A stretch of 64,000 nt of DNA from Ditylenchus dipsaci (Eukaryota > Nematoda > Chromadorea > Rhabditida > Anguinidae), in the NCBI GenBank assembly GCA_004194705.1, contig SADC01000857.1, forward strand, positions 1 through 64,000. Reading direction: 5' to 3'. The translations under genes and the position numbers were made by a program. A model generated the notes under the pieces. The model was given only the letters and a program-made list of their open reading frames with translations, was not told the origin of the DNA and did not search any database. Shown one piece after another: positions 35,921 through 47,240 of the stretch; the first letter of the stretch is position 1; each line of letters opens with the position of its first letter.

Positions 35921-37398
35921 ATTCATTACTGCCCGATTGTAGCCAAATTGTTTAAAAAAATTTAAATTCTATGCTTCTGCCCGGCTAAAGTACACTATTT
36001 GGGGTAGCCCGAAAATGCATTTTTGATGGGGTAAGTATTTTTTAGGCCGTTTAAACGATAAAAACGGCCAAAAAAGTGTGGGGAAACTTATTGGGTTGGG
36101 GGGGGGGGGGGTGGTGGTGTCGGGTTTTTTCACTCATTTAAAAATAGTGTTTAAACGACTCCTAAGTAATTTTTATATGCTTAAAACGATGAAAAAGTTA
36201 TTTTCTGACATTTTTCCACACAAAAAATGAATTTTTTGAAAACTTTTTTTTCGACTTTTTGCCTTCGGGGACCAAGGCAAATTACCTTGTATTAAGGTAT
36301 TCTACCCCGTTTTGGTCACTGGAACTGGGCAAAAAGAGTCTCTTTATGCATTTTTCATTAAGAGTCTTGCTCGGAATCATGTCTAAGGTAAGTGAGTGCG
36401 CGCATCTCAACTCCAAGCCCCCAAGCCCCCTTTCCCCCATGAAGTAGGCGCAGGGTTTTTTTTGAAGTTCAAATGTTTTTCGTCCCTATAGGGCTCCAAA
36501 GTTTGACACCGACTCTAAAATTTTTAGAGCAATTTTTTAAGCAAACCGACTGGGATGGAAACGACTTTACTGTCAGAATTTTGGGTTTTCCCTTTAAATT
36601 TGCATGATCATTATCCAGGACTTGGCTGGTTCGTAGGGGCAGCTGACCACCAAATAGTACCCTTTTTTATTTTTTTTGTCGTTACTGTGCTGAGCGTACA
36701 ATTTTGTAACAGAATTTCTGTTGACTGACGGCTGTTTTAGGACAAACAGACTAAAATAAAATTCCCAACAGACCAGTCTAAAAGTGGATTTTTCCCTTCT
36801 GAACCATGCTAAAAGGTCACTTTTTAATCTTAATTGCCCTACTGGTGAATCAAAAAACTTTATTTTTAATCCTTAGAGTAGCAATATTGGAGCAAACGTC
36901 TACTTTTTATTTCAACTTTAAATATTTATGAGGTAAAGTCGCCAACTCTTGTTCTCCTTCATCCAAAAAACTTCAAAGTAAATCCAACCATGCAAAAATA
37001 TTTTGGTGGGTGCGCTTGGAGGAGGTCAACCACCTACATTATGTGGAAATTGAGCTCTTTTGTTTTTTATTGTCGCATTTTTATTGTTATAATTCTTTGC
37101 AATATTGGGGTATTTTTCAATGGTATTGGTGGTGCAGAATAATTTTTTTAGCTGAAGTTTGAAATCTGAGCTTTTTATTTTGTTGAATGAAAAATATTTT
37201 CTGAAGTAGGTGAAAGTAAGCTACTTTTATAAAGGTAATTTTGTGAGTACGGTGTCGAGCCTCGATTTAGTGACCATTCAAGTTCGTTCCAGCCTAAGGT
37301 CCAACACTTTTTAGCTATAAATTTTTGAAACTTTCATTAACTCTGTTTTGACCGTCTAGCGCCAAGTAACTCAAAGATTGGAATCGGTCGGTTTTGTG
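35921..37398. other. Non-coding, repeat-derived
   Basis: Includes a G-run (about 36097-36110), a solo GGGGACCAAGGC motif at 36268-36279 and possible outer arms (TAGTACACTATTTGGGG near 35990 against ACCAAATAGTACCC near 36650). At 37250-37330 a pogo-like end (GAGCCTCGATTTAGTGACC) has no partner that I could fix. No gene supported. Confidence 0.4.
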
Positions 37399-37650
37399 GC
37401 TCTATCCCACTATCTTTTGCAAAAATATGCCTTGGTCCTCCCTGTTGTTTTTTCTCGAAAAATGCCTTGGTGCCCCCTGTTCATTATGGTTATGATAACA
37501 CTCTGATAATGGTGGTTAGGGTGTTTACGGTTACCGTAATCACCTTCAACATGGTCACTTGAAAAATAACAGGGGGACCAAGGTATTATTCAAGAAAAAA
37601 AGAACAGGGAGGACTAAAGCATATTTTTGCAACAGATAGTGAGATAGAAC
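37399..37650. mobile_element. Foldback with GCCTTGGTCCTCCCTGTTG arms
   Basis: CTATCTTTTGCAAAAATATG and GCCTTGGTCCTCCCTGTTG on the left mirror ...CAGGGAGGACTAAAGCATAT and TTTGCAACAGATAG on the right. Secondary copies of the motif lie at 37464 and 37567. Confidence 0.75.
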
Positions 37651-37700
37651 AGTTTTTGTCTAAAAAACTAAGATTTTTTCACTAAAAAAACTTACACATA

Positions 37701-38126
37701 CAGTCAAACCTCTCTACTATGGCACCCCAAAAGTTCGTTCCCGCCTTGGGTCCGACACTTTTTTTAACCGAATTTTCAAAGTCTTTTATCCATTCTGTTT
37801 TGACAGTCTGGTCCCAAATATCGTAAGGATTCCGATTTTGCCGATCGTTTTTCAGAATTATAAAAAAATTCTTCTAAAAAAGCAAAAACTCAGTTTAAAA
37901 ACAGGAAAATTCAAAAATTTCTGTTTTTAAACTGAGTTTTTGCTTTTTTAGAAGAATTTTCTTTATAATTCTGAAAAACGATCGGCAAAATCGGAATCCT
38001 TACGATATTTGGGACCAGACTGTCAAAACAGAAATGGCAAAAGCCTTCAAAAATCGAGGTAAAAAAAGTGTCGGACCCAAGGCGGGAACGAACTTTTAGG
38101 GGTGCCATAGTAGAGAGGTTTGACTG
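37701..38126. mobile_element. pogo-like palindromic MITE
   Basis: Ends CAGTCAAACCTCTCTACTAT and its complement, with TA at 37699-37700 and 38127-38128. The 426 bases fold back completely. CAGT..AACCTC ends with a TA duplication are typical of pogo/Tigger elements. Confidence 0.85.
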
Positions 38127-38219
38127 TAAGTAATGCCTATGAATAAAATACCTTAAAATTCCACAGCCAGCAAGTTCAAGCTTAACCAAGTTGAATTTTA
38201 AAAAAGTGGTTCAAAACTA

Positions 38220-39510
38220 GAGATGGTAATCGGTACTTTCGGTATTTTTTCAAAACGCATTTTCGACCCACTTTTATAAGAAAATTTCTAGCTGAAAATT
38301 TCACACTTCCGCGTATAGCTTTTTCGCTTTATTTATTTTTGTCTGAAAAAACTAGCCTGCGACGCGAAATGCCGAAATCGGTATTTGAAGCAGGATCGTT
38401 CAAGCGCAGCTCCATCGGCTTCAAAATAAGCGTCGGCGCCAAGTTAAGGCCGGCTCTATATTTGCTATATTTCAAACACAAAAAGTGAGCACAATTTTCG
38501 TATCACAGTGTCACACTGTGACATTTGGATGCTTTTGAGTCATTGAAGAGAAAACAATCGTAAAAAATAAGCTAAAAACCATTGTCTTTTGGAATAATCG
38601 CCGGCGCCTTAAAAGTCCTGGCGCTTACAGCGCCGCCTCAAAATAAGCGCCGGCGCATTGTTAGCGCCGGCGCTTAAACAATCTTGATTTGAAGGACCAT
38701 GCTCACAGTGGTCTAGTGGTCCCGGCCGATTTAATTTTTTTTAATCATTAAACTTCTATTCGAATTCTTCAACCTGGTTTCTAACAAAACAAGGTCTAGA
38801 ATTTAATTTTAGGCTGACTTTTTGTTAGAAACTCAATTAAAAAAAAATCGTACGCAAATCCAACGATTAGGGAAATTTTTTGAATTGGTGCTGACCACCA
38901 GACCACCGTGAGCATAGTCCTTTAAATAGGGCAAAACTTTCGTCTGTCACAGATTTCAAACTTCACAGATCTACTTATTTCTGTCACAGATTTAGCTAAG
39001 AAAAAAGTGAATCTGTAAAATTTGAAATCTTTGACTGAATAAAGTGAATCTTTGACAGAAAGATGTTTTGCCCATTTAAATACCGAAGTCAGTCAATTTC
39101 GGTATTTAAAGTCGCAAGCAAAATTTTTTAGATGAAAATACAGAAAGTGAAATAGCTTTTTGATAGAGGAATGAAAAGTAGCATACAGATGTGAAATTTT
39201 CAGCTAGAAATTTTCGGCGCTAGTAACGAATATCACACCCCCCCCCCAAGAATTCGACCTTTTAAAATTGCTGTAACTACCCTTGCAAACAACAAGTTTA
39301 GGCTTAGCCCCTAGGCTTGGGTAGGCCAGCGTACGGAAGTTGTGACTAATAAAGAGTTTACGCATATTTTCCGGGGTCTGGGACATAAATTTGGGTACTT
39401 TTTACTTAAGTAAAAAAGGTAAAAATCATTGGGGGGGGGTATTCGCTACTAGAGTCAAATTTTCTTATAAAAGTGGGTCTAAAACGCGTTTTGAAAAATT
39501 ACCAAAACAT
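38220..39510. mobile_element. Older inverted-repeat element split by a younger foldback
   Basis: TTTTTCAAAACGCATTTTCG, CCCACTTTTATAAGAAAATT and CTAGCTGAAAATTTC at 38245-38310 are mirrored in two pieces: 39185-39215 and 39450-39505. The piece between (about 39216-39450) is another foldback with C-run and G-run ends. Inside the older element lies 38685-38940. Confidence 0.55.
38685..38940. repeat. Palindrome related to 13798-14040
   Basis: AAGGACCATGCTCACAGTGG faces CCACCGTGAGCATAGTCCTT; the core again pairs GGTTTCTAACAAAACAAGG with its complement. Confidence 0.75.
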
Positions 39511-39596
39511 GCCTTTAAAAAGCTGACTGTCCTAAAAAATTTCATTGTTATAAAATGTGCGGTGACCTTTTGTCGAAATTTAAATTTAGTCAGACC

Positions 39597-39853
39597 CTAA
39601 AGGGGGGGGGAAAGCCATTTAGGTTTGAAAAAGTGGCTTCCATGGCGCAGTGCGTAAGTGCTCGCGTTTTTACGCGTTTTAAGTGCTCGCATTTTTGTTT
39701 TTTTTTAAATCCCACGTAGGGACACACTATTTTTTTTGGCTTGTTTGGCTATTTTAGAGGTAATTTGGGTCGCTGATCCCGAATCTGGCGTCGAAAAAGT
39801 CTTATTGCATGGAAGCCACTTTTTCAAACCTAAATGGCTTCCCCCTCCCCTTT
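39597..39853. mobile_element. Foldback with GTGGCTTCCATGG stem and tRNA-like box
   Basis: CTAAAGGGGGGGGGAAAGCC and TTAGGTTTGAAAAAGTGGC mirror the right end. The loop begins TGGCGCAGTGCGTAAGTGCT, which resembles a tRNA A-box; no B-box was found. Confidence 0.75.
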
Positions 39854-40500
39854 AAACAAATAATCCGAACTGAATTTTAAAAAAAAAGATCTATCATTTT
39901 CTATCCTCCTGCACCCCTTAAATATCATAATTTAATACCATCACCTCCCCCCCCCTCGCCTACTCCAGACCATTTCCCCGAACTCTCCACCCCTGTCAAA
40001 ATCTTGGTTGAACTATGGATGTAATTGGAGCCTATTTGCCCCGTTTTTTTAATGGCCCACGCCTTTTCTTAGGCACAGAACAATAGTGGCTGCTGACTGG
40101 TTGAAAAGAGAAATTAGGCAATAAGGACTTCTGGAAGGGTGCTACCACCTCTCAGAGCCACCAACAATGGGCTAAATGAAAAAAATTTGTTCCAGCTCAC
40201 ATAATTTGCTATAAATAAAGCATTAGGGTGGTTTGTTAGCTCAAGGGTCAGAAGTTATTTTGGATTGATTAATTGCTTCCTCACTTTTCCATCTTTTTAA
40301 TCAATATTTTATGTGTTTGTTTTCGAAACTGCTTTTTAATTACCTTTTCTTAAAAATTTTGTGTGCTGAAATAATAATTATGTTGTTGTTGTTTTTCAGC
40401 CCTTGTAGCTTGGTTTTGAAAATGGCAAAAGCTAGTTGGTGTGAAATGACCAAAAAAGTTGTGTGCATATACCAGGATTCGAACTTGAATAATCTTTTTT
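39854..40500. other. No supported gene
   Basis: C-rich runs and AT-rich filler with short open frames only. Confidence 0.4.
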
Positions 40501-40504
40501 GCCC

Positions 40505-40885
40505 ATAGAATACTCGTTTTTGCCCATAGATTTTAAAATTTTTGCGTAAATTCAAATTTTATGTTCCAAAATGACTTTGATCCCTTAGAATCCGGCACCA
40601 GAGTAACCAAAAGCCACTGAAACTTGGTTTTTTGGGAGTTTATTACAGGGGAGTTAACTTTTTGCGAAAACTCGATTGTGAGCATCAGAATTCCATTTTG
40701 ATCGGCTCAATCGCTAAGAATCCACCCTGAACCATTCAGAACCACTTTAAACCACTCCAATCAGTATTTAAGTACCCTAAAACATTGTTTAAGATGGTTT
40801 AAAGTAGTTCTGAATGGTTCAGGGTGGATTCTGAGCAAAAAATGAATCTATAGGCAAAAACAAATATTCTATGGGCAAAAAAAAT
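40505..40885. mobile_element. Foldback with TTTTTGCCCATAGAA arms, core ii
   Basis: TTTTTGCCCATAGAATAC units (40493-40540) face AATATTCTATGGGCAAAAA (40850-40885). The core (40595-40830) has AAAAGCCACTGAAACTTGG, TAAC-TTTTTGCGAAAAC and mirrored CACCCTGAACCATTCAGAAC, matching family ii. Confidence 0.75.
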
Positions 40886-41457
40886 TACCACCCTTCGAAC
40901 TTATCGTCAATTCTAGAGTCAAAAGTACTTTGATATCCCTTTTTGTCGTATTTTTGAATTTGCACCTTTTGAATTAAAATGTTTCTTGCAACGTGAGACA
41001 CACTTTTTATCTCACTATAACGTGCGCTGGCCTGACCTGCACCTGTGTCTTCTTTAAGTGCTCCAAACATTTACATTGAAAAAGGCACAAATTCAAAGAG
41101 GGATGGCTTAAAAAGTACTTTATGGCGGTTTTCTGAGATTTATTGTGCATTTGTTGCTTTACTTTGCATTATATTCAACATTTTGACTCTCGGTATAACA
41201 CCACCCCTCAAGTTTGCTAAATCAGCAAGACTTACCGGAAAAAGTTTTAATTGTTTCGGAGACCAACGGTCTAATCTGAATTCCTATGTTTTTCGGGACT
41301 GAACTCGGTGGGGTTAAATTTGATGAAACGGTGTTATACCAAGAAGCGACTATATCATAAAACTTTTCAGACTAAATAGGAGAATTCGTATATGCTGCAC
41401 TCCCCTTGACCTCTTTATTTATTCAAAAATAACGTTTTATTCCATTTTCCTATTCTA
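40886..41457. other. No supported gene
   Basis: A possible inverted pair (CTCGGTATAACACC near 41192 and CGGTGTTATACCAAG near 41330) suggests a short MITE of about 150 bp. Nothing else recognised. Confidence 0.35.
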
Positions 41458-42410
41458 TGGGCTGTAGCTGCAGCAGAGAAGAAGGCAAATTCGACAAAAT
41501 AGATCAGCAGCACACCCTGCCCGAAGGCCATATCCAAACCAACTGTAACTACAATTATATAGCACTGGCGCTGTTAAATGTAGGCTAGCTTATTGATATT
41601 ACACCACATCCCCTAATTTATGTGTAATCACCTGGTTAATTGTCCATTTTTGCAGGCGAACAGGGCTGCTTCACTTATGGTTGGTAGGAAAATCGCGCAA
41701 ATTACATGCACAGGCTTACTAGTAGTTAATCTGATTTCAGGTTCATGATATATGCCCAGGACAGTTGGAGCAAACGGTTGCTGACCAAATTATCAGGTGA
41801 AAAATTTACTGAAAAAGGTGACCTAGCTGTCCGTTGGCCTGTCCACAAAAATGGGTTTTTACTCCCTTACGTCTAGGCGGCATCGCAGCCTCGGACGGAA
41901 ACGACTTGTGCGCCACTGAACCAGCATGGACACCCGAAAATTTTCAAGATTATACATGGCAGCAATTTTCCAGCACATCGGAAACAAGACTAAACGGCAT
42001 GGCACCCTCCGAAAAAGTACGATTTCTAAAAAATGTGGTCACCATAGGGAACAGTCGCAAACGAAGTTTGACTTGTTCCTGAAAATTATTTGGCCGCCCT
42101 TCCATCCATTGCGAAAAAAGGCAGAAATTGGGGACCATGATCGCATTAGATTATAGAGAAAACATGAGTAAAACCGAAAAATCGACAGTTTTCTTATGTA
42201 TGACTTATGTATGACCATAGAAACTTAATTGAGGTCTGCAATATGCGAAAAACTGACGACACAACTAAATTCGTAAACGAACAGCTTTACAAATATTTCA
42301 CGATCCATCGCACAGAACTAATAAAAGACACAACACAACATGAAACACTAACAATTTTATTGGCAAAATACGATGACAACGATGGATATGTTTTCAACGG
42401 AGAGCTTTAA
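41458..42410 (+). CDS. Tentative plus-strand gene, N-myristoylation-like start
   Basis: ATG 41458 opens MGCSCSREEGKF, a plausible N-myristoylation and palmitoylation signal, and stays open for about 40 codons before a GTAGGC donor. Further open exon-like segments follow TTTTTGCAG (near 41655) and ATTTCAG (near 41741). Open stretches occur around 41880-42080 and 42207-42410 (ends DDNDGYVFNGEL, stop TAA). I could not join all of these in a single frame and recognise no domain. If real, it converges on the L30-like gene, stop codons only a few bases apart. It may instead be unrelated exon-like pieces. Confidence 0.25.
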
Positions 42411-42416
42411 TTCCAT

Positions 42417-42905
42417 TCATTTCTCGGAACGGAGGATGTCTGAGTCGTGCGCAACAATCACGCACATCATGGACACTCGGAAGAGCTGGAAAGAGAGATC
42501 CGGTTAAGAAGCATTACCACTCCATAATCAGATAAAGTGAAACAACCTTGCCGCCGCCGTTCCCAATTCGATATTGTTGCCTTCGATATTGATACTCATG
42601 CACTCCGATCTTGCCCAGCATAGCGTAGTATTGCACCTCAGACTTCCTGCAAGACTAGAATAATTCACTGAACAAAAACGGAATAGGAAAAACAACCAAA
42701 GAGGGGTACCTTGTTTGAAGGAATCACCAACTTTGCCTTCTTCTTGCGAATGCTCTTCAGGCTGCTCTTGTATCCAAGGCAATACTTTCCGGACTTCATG
42801 ACCAAGGTCAAGCGCGAGTTGATGTTTTTGGCCGAGTTCTTCTAAAAAGCACAAAGATAGAGACCGAAAACTGGTCAATCATGCTACCTGCTTTCCGACA
42901 GCCAT
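42417..42905 (-). CDS. Ribosomal protein L30-like (eL30 family), divergent
   Basis: Four exons on the minus strand: 42888-42905 (MAVGKQ), 42710-42841, 42547-42654 and 42417-42485. All have GT-AG introns and the joined frame is open for 108 residues (human RPL30 has 115). Exon 2 reads [20 protein letters not shown] and [11 protein letters not shown]; exon 3 has [11 protein letters not shown] and GVHEY; exon 4 ends [10 protein letters not shown]. Odd: the segment expected to read GNNIELGT appears only in a shifted frame between two compensating 1-base shifts, and about three residues are missing at the exon 2/3 junction. It may be a divergent paralogue, a decaying copy, or a gene with sequence errors. 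It lies beside the hAT transposon. Confidence 0.75.
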
Positions 42906-43104
42906 TGTCCTTTTTCTTATTGAAGCGCAATTGACTATAGTTGGAAACAATAAAATACGGAAAACTTTTCACAGAGAAAAATTGAACAGCATTCACAACA
43001 ATTTTTATCACGCATACTTTTCACAAAATGGGCAGGAGTAGCTTGCGACAATTTAAATTGCGATGAATTTTTTGGCACTTGTTTACATCCTACACTCAAT
43101 GCTT

Positions 43105-45060
43105 ACTTATACTTGCTGCTTATAGAGTAGGGTTGGCCATCCACCTCGCTTCTTTCCATAAATCTGACCGGCTCCCGAAAAAACGCGCTCACTTGACACA
43201 CTCGTAGCGGAAATTGCAAATAGTATTCTTGCCGCTTCGAAGAGCTTGGGAAATGTATCACCCTTGCCTGACCACCAGTTGAAAAGATCTTCATCGCGTT
43301 TAAGCACCGACCTTATCTGGCGAAACTGGGCCAACTCAATCTAAAATTCACCACTATAAATGTTCTGGATGAAACAATCAGCTAGCTCCACTCACCTTGA
43401 CTGTATCGATGAAGTTCATTTTCTCGGAATTGGTCAACATTCTAGGTTCCTCCTGCAATTCTTCATCTTGAGACTAAATGTCATGGACGTTGGATACAGC
43501 GCTAGTTCGGGCAGTTCTCATAGACTGATCAATATCTTCTTCGCCTTCTTCTGCTTGATTCTCACTGGAACCCCTAAAACTTTTAGAACATAAGGCAGCT
43601 TGGAAGATAAATAGGATAACAGCTACCATTTCCATTCAAACTCTGCCAAGTCTCCTCCAATCTGACTCCATTGATTGTCTTTTTTTTAACGTTCCACTAA
43701 ATCGAGGATCCAAAATCCAGCTTATAGTCAACAAAGGATTTGAAGGGATGACGTCGAGCCTGCGACTGACTTCCACCTTCAATGCTGTCACGAAATAAAG
43801 AACCTGAGCTGGGAGAAGAGAACTGGAAAAGAAATCGAGGGCCTTCATAATTTGCTTCAGGGTCGGAAGAATTGCAGAGCACGTGGACGTTTCTCGAGAC
43901 AACTTAAAATTCTAAGTCAAACTTCAGCCAAACTTTTCAGACACAAAGTATCCCTACCCGCTTAGTCTCCTTGTCATATATGCGTAACACATCAAGCAAA
44001 TGGCGAATCAGGATAAAGTCATTGTTGCCGGGAATCTCAGGCATTTTTTTGTCTTCTCTCTTGTCCATCGACGATTGAACTCATAAAGTGCCTGCCGTTG
44101 CTCATGAAAGATGTCGAGCATCGCACAGGTAGAGTTCCATCATATTACGACGTCCTAAAAAATTTGCTTGCGTTCATAATTCAAACATAATCCTACCATA
44201 CCATAGGGATTTTGCGTACTCTCATATTCATCGAGGAAAGGACTTCATTCAAGAGAACTTGTGCCGGGTGAGATCGGTGGAGGAAGCTAACGACCGCACG
44301 CACATTTTCAATTATTTCCAAAATGGCTTTATCCGCAGTAAAGGCTCCTGGGTCGACAAGATGGGCAACACATTGGAATCTAAACAAGAGAATTGGACGA
44401 CAATCTAATAAGTTAAATTAGTATAGCTTACGAATCTATCCTGCTTGACGGCAGAAGGCGCGCAGATTGCTGGCATCATCTCTTACTAGGCCAACCACGC
44501 TGTCTCCGCTGATACCACGTTCATACAACGCTCCTCGACGAGTTGTCTGATGTTTACCGATGTGTGTTCCGCGCTCTTGAAAGGTTTCACCGCTAAAACA
44601 TAGTCATGACGCTTGAACTTTGAATCAACCCAGTGCACAGTGACGCTAAAAAAATACTGAGCTACTTGAGGCAGTGAATTCGAAATAAAATCACCTTTGA
44701 AGAGCCGGCGTACTTGAAGGTTTTTGCCACCCATCTGACGTCAAGGCCACGATTTGACCACTCATCTGGTTCGATAAATACTGACTTTTCTTGTCTGCCA
44801 TCGTGGGAATTATCTCATCAGATAGTTTCTTCCGACTGGAACCTGAAGGCAAATTTTTGTATAAACAGTTATGATTTTTTAATAAAACATTTTTGATAGA
44901 GAAGCTTCAAAAAAAAACTAACGTGTTGCCCTGGGAACGCCTTATCCAAGATGGCAACAAAACTTGCATCCTCGACCACACTGAAGCAGAGATTCTTGTT
45001 GATGATAAACTTAGCGACAAGCGTATCCATCTGAGTCGACATACCAACACGGTCTTAGTT
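43105..45060 (-). pseudogene. hAT-family transposase
   Basis: Minus strand, N to C: FIINKNLCFSVVEDASFVAI (about 45020) and KKLSDEIIPTM...YLSNQMSGQIVALTSDGWQK (44830-44720), the first catalytic aspartate block. Then come VHWVDSKFKRHDYVLAVKPF with HTSVNIRQLV (44640-44540), RFQCVAHLVD (44390) and KIPMVW (44200). SNPLLTISWILDPRF lies near 43730. The C-terminal dimerisation block LFNWWSGKGDTFPKLFEAAR with SVSSERVFSGAG ends at a stop near 43107. Short introns separate some pieces, and some joins need frame changes. Terminal repeats were not found, so element borders are unknown. Confidence 0.75.
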
Positions 45061-45327
45061 ACGAAAGATGAGATGATGGACTCTAAGACAAATTCTAATC
45101 AATTTCAAAATTAATTAACTCAAATCGCGTCAAAATTGTACTTGTTTTGCCTTGTCGGCTGCCTCCCACAGTTTGCCAAACTCCTTCGGATGGATGTAAT
45201 AGAGGTGGCTTCCCAGTCCCTTAGTGGGGGGGGGGTGGGAGGGAGCAAGGCCAACCCTATTATAGAGGTTGACATTAACTAAATGTAAATATATAGCCAT
45301 AATAGTCATATTTTTGGTAAAGGGACG

Positions 45328-45822
45328 TTTCACCGAAAATACGCATATGCGTATTTTTGGTGAAACGTTCAAAAACAACAGGGGGGACCAAGGCAGTTTT
45401 TTTTACGTTTTTTTCGAAAATTTTTAGATCGATTTTACAAAAGTCACGCAGCCTATCACATGAGTCACACATCCTATCACACAGCCAATTGTTTCAAAAA
45501 CAGGTTTTAAGCATTTCGAAGGGTCAGCCCTTATCCCGGACCATGTACCCCGAAAGGGTCAGCCCTTATCCCGGACCATGTACCCAAAGGGGCTTTCTAT
45601 TGAATTAGGGTGCCTGCCGAAGGCAGCCAGATCAAACCCAAAAGTTGTATCAATACTGATTTGATACAATACGATTCCGGTGTTTGGGGTGATTGTGGGT
45701 GGTTGAGATGGTTCGGACACAATCTAAAAATTTCGAAAAAACGTAAAAAAACTGCCTTGGTCCCCCTGTTGTTTTTGAACGTTTCACCAAAAATACGCAT
45801 ATGCGTATTTTTGGTGAAACGT
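45328..45822. mobile_element. Foldback whose two ends are themselves palindromes
   Basis: Each end is a 42-46 bp palindrome centred on CGCATATGCG within GTTTCACCAAAAATACGCAT (45328-45369 and 45779-45824). Just inside each are AACAACAGGGGGGACCAAGG and CCTTGGTCCCCCTGTTGTT, then CAAT..TGATTT arms. Confidence 0.85.
45517..45585. repeat. Two tandem copies of a 34-bp unit
   Basis: CGAAGGGTCAGCCCTTATCC..CATGTACC is repeated directly with one extra A. It lies in the loop of the 45328-45822 foldback. Confidence 0.85.
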
Positions 45823-46589
45823 TCACGCACCATATTTTTATATGATTTATCTTCTTTCTTGATCAGCTCGCATTTTTTTCCTCTTGCACTTAGGCAAGTC
45901 ACCGTGATGGAACTCATTGTGTGGTCTTCATACCCTCTTGAGGCTTCCTGGTACTGTGTATTCCAAAAATTATTTTAGTTGAAAAAAACGATGTTTGCCG
46001 GCCAGTGGTCCGATCTATAAAAAGTGATCAGGTATTCCGACCAGGACCCGTAGCAAATATCGATTTAGCAATTAGAATTTAGAGTTTAGCATGCTAAAGT
46101 CTAAACTCTAAATTGGCGGAAAATTAGTGGTAGCAAATATCGCTGTCTAAATTCCACTTTAAAAGTCGTGTCTAAATATTTAGAGTTTTGGTAGCAAATA
46201 TAATTAGACTCTAAAAAATCTACTTTTTTAGACCTCTACTTTTCGCAGCAAATATCGAGTCTAAATTCCACATTTGGTAGCAAATATACGCACTAAACTC
46301 TAAATTTTTACAGTAAAAAAGTGGGGCGGTAGGGGGCTGTCTAAATTTATTTAGACTCAACTTCTTGGCTGTTTTCGGTCTATTTTTCACCTTGTTGACC
46401 TACTTTTTGATATTTATGTTCCTATACCAACTTTCATCGCTCTTTCTTCCTGTCATATTTGTTTTCCCGTTGCTCGCGTATTTTAAAAAAAAATAACCAT
46501 TTAGAAGCTCTTCTCGCTATGAACGCAAGCCTGCTCGTGGACAAAAGCCGTTTCAGTCCGGCTTAAATTGTCAAGCTTAAATTGTCTTT

Positions 46590-46802
46590 TTATTGATTTC
46601 TTTCAGGCAAATCTTTGCGCATTTCTTGTAGGTACATGTGCACGGCTTCTTTTGCAATCCGGCTGATTTCAGCATTAGTGAAGTAAAGTGAGCCTGTGGG
46701 GTTTACTTTATGAATGAATCTAGAAGCAGCATCTTTTGCGTTTGCACTTAACGATGATCCCAAAGCCTTGGGAACCAAATGTAGATATCTAACAATCTTC
46801 AT
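46590..46802 (-). CDS. Small protein of the Harbinger element, unrecognised
   Basis: 70 codons from ATG 46802, basic and helix-rich, including FTNAEISRIAKEAVHMYL. Harbinger elements usually carry a second DNA-binding (Myb/SANT) gene, and the position fits that role. I see no clear Myb tryptophans, so the function is open; it may be only part of a longer spliced gene. Confidence 0.4.
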   Translation of the reverse strand: MKIVRYLHLVPKALGSSLSANAKDAASRFIHKVNPTGSLYFTNAEISRIAKEAVHMYLQEMRKDLPERNQ

Positions 46803-46959
46803 TATGAATTACTCACATTACTACAGTGAATAAATGTTTGATTAAGTTTCCAAGTGTATTGTCATAAAAATTGTCGATGACTTAAAGTTACAAAAATTCG
46901 ATAATAAAAGGAGTTAAATTTTTTAAATAAGAAGTAAATGAGATTTTTTTGCACGACAC

Positions 46960-47078
46960 TGCCGCCGCCGCTCATTTTTTCTTGCCGCTGCCGCTGCTTT
47001 CTGGCCCTTCCGCCGCCGCTTTTTCTGCCGCTGCCGCTGTTTTTCTGGCAGCTTGCCGCTCGCCGCCGCCGCTGCCGC
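46960..47078. repeat. GCCGCTGCC-rich low-complexity tract
   Basis: Imperfect triplet array of GCCGCTGCCGCT/GCCGCCGCC inside the Harbinger element, strikingly GC-rich against the AT-rich surroundings. Confidence 0.8.
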
Positions 47079-47240
47079 TCTTTTTTTTGCGTGTCCAAGT
47101 ATGGTTTCAAGTGTTATCTGTTTGTCGACTATGATCTACAAAATGGCAATATCAATATATATGCGAGCGATGTGACAGTTCGCGGTGTTTCCTTGTAAGC
47201 CCAAGACGTGTATGTATGATTTAATGATTTCAGCGCAGAC

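Noticed and set aside
41458..41585. LAMTOR1 (lipidated Ragulator subunit) identity for the MGC-starting exon
   Set aside because: Only the MGC start and cysteines resemble it; the following residues do not match what I know of that family.
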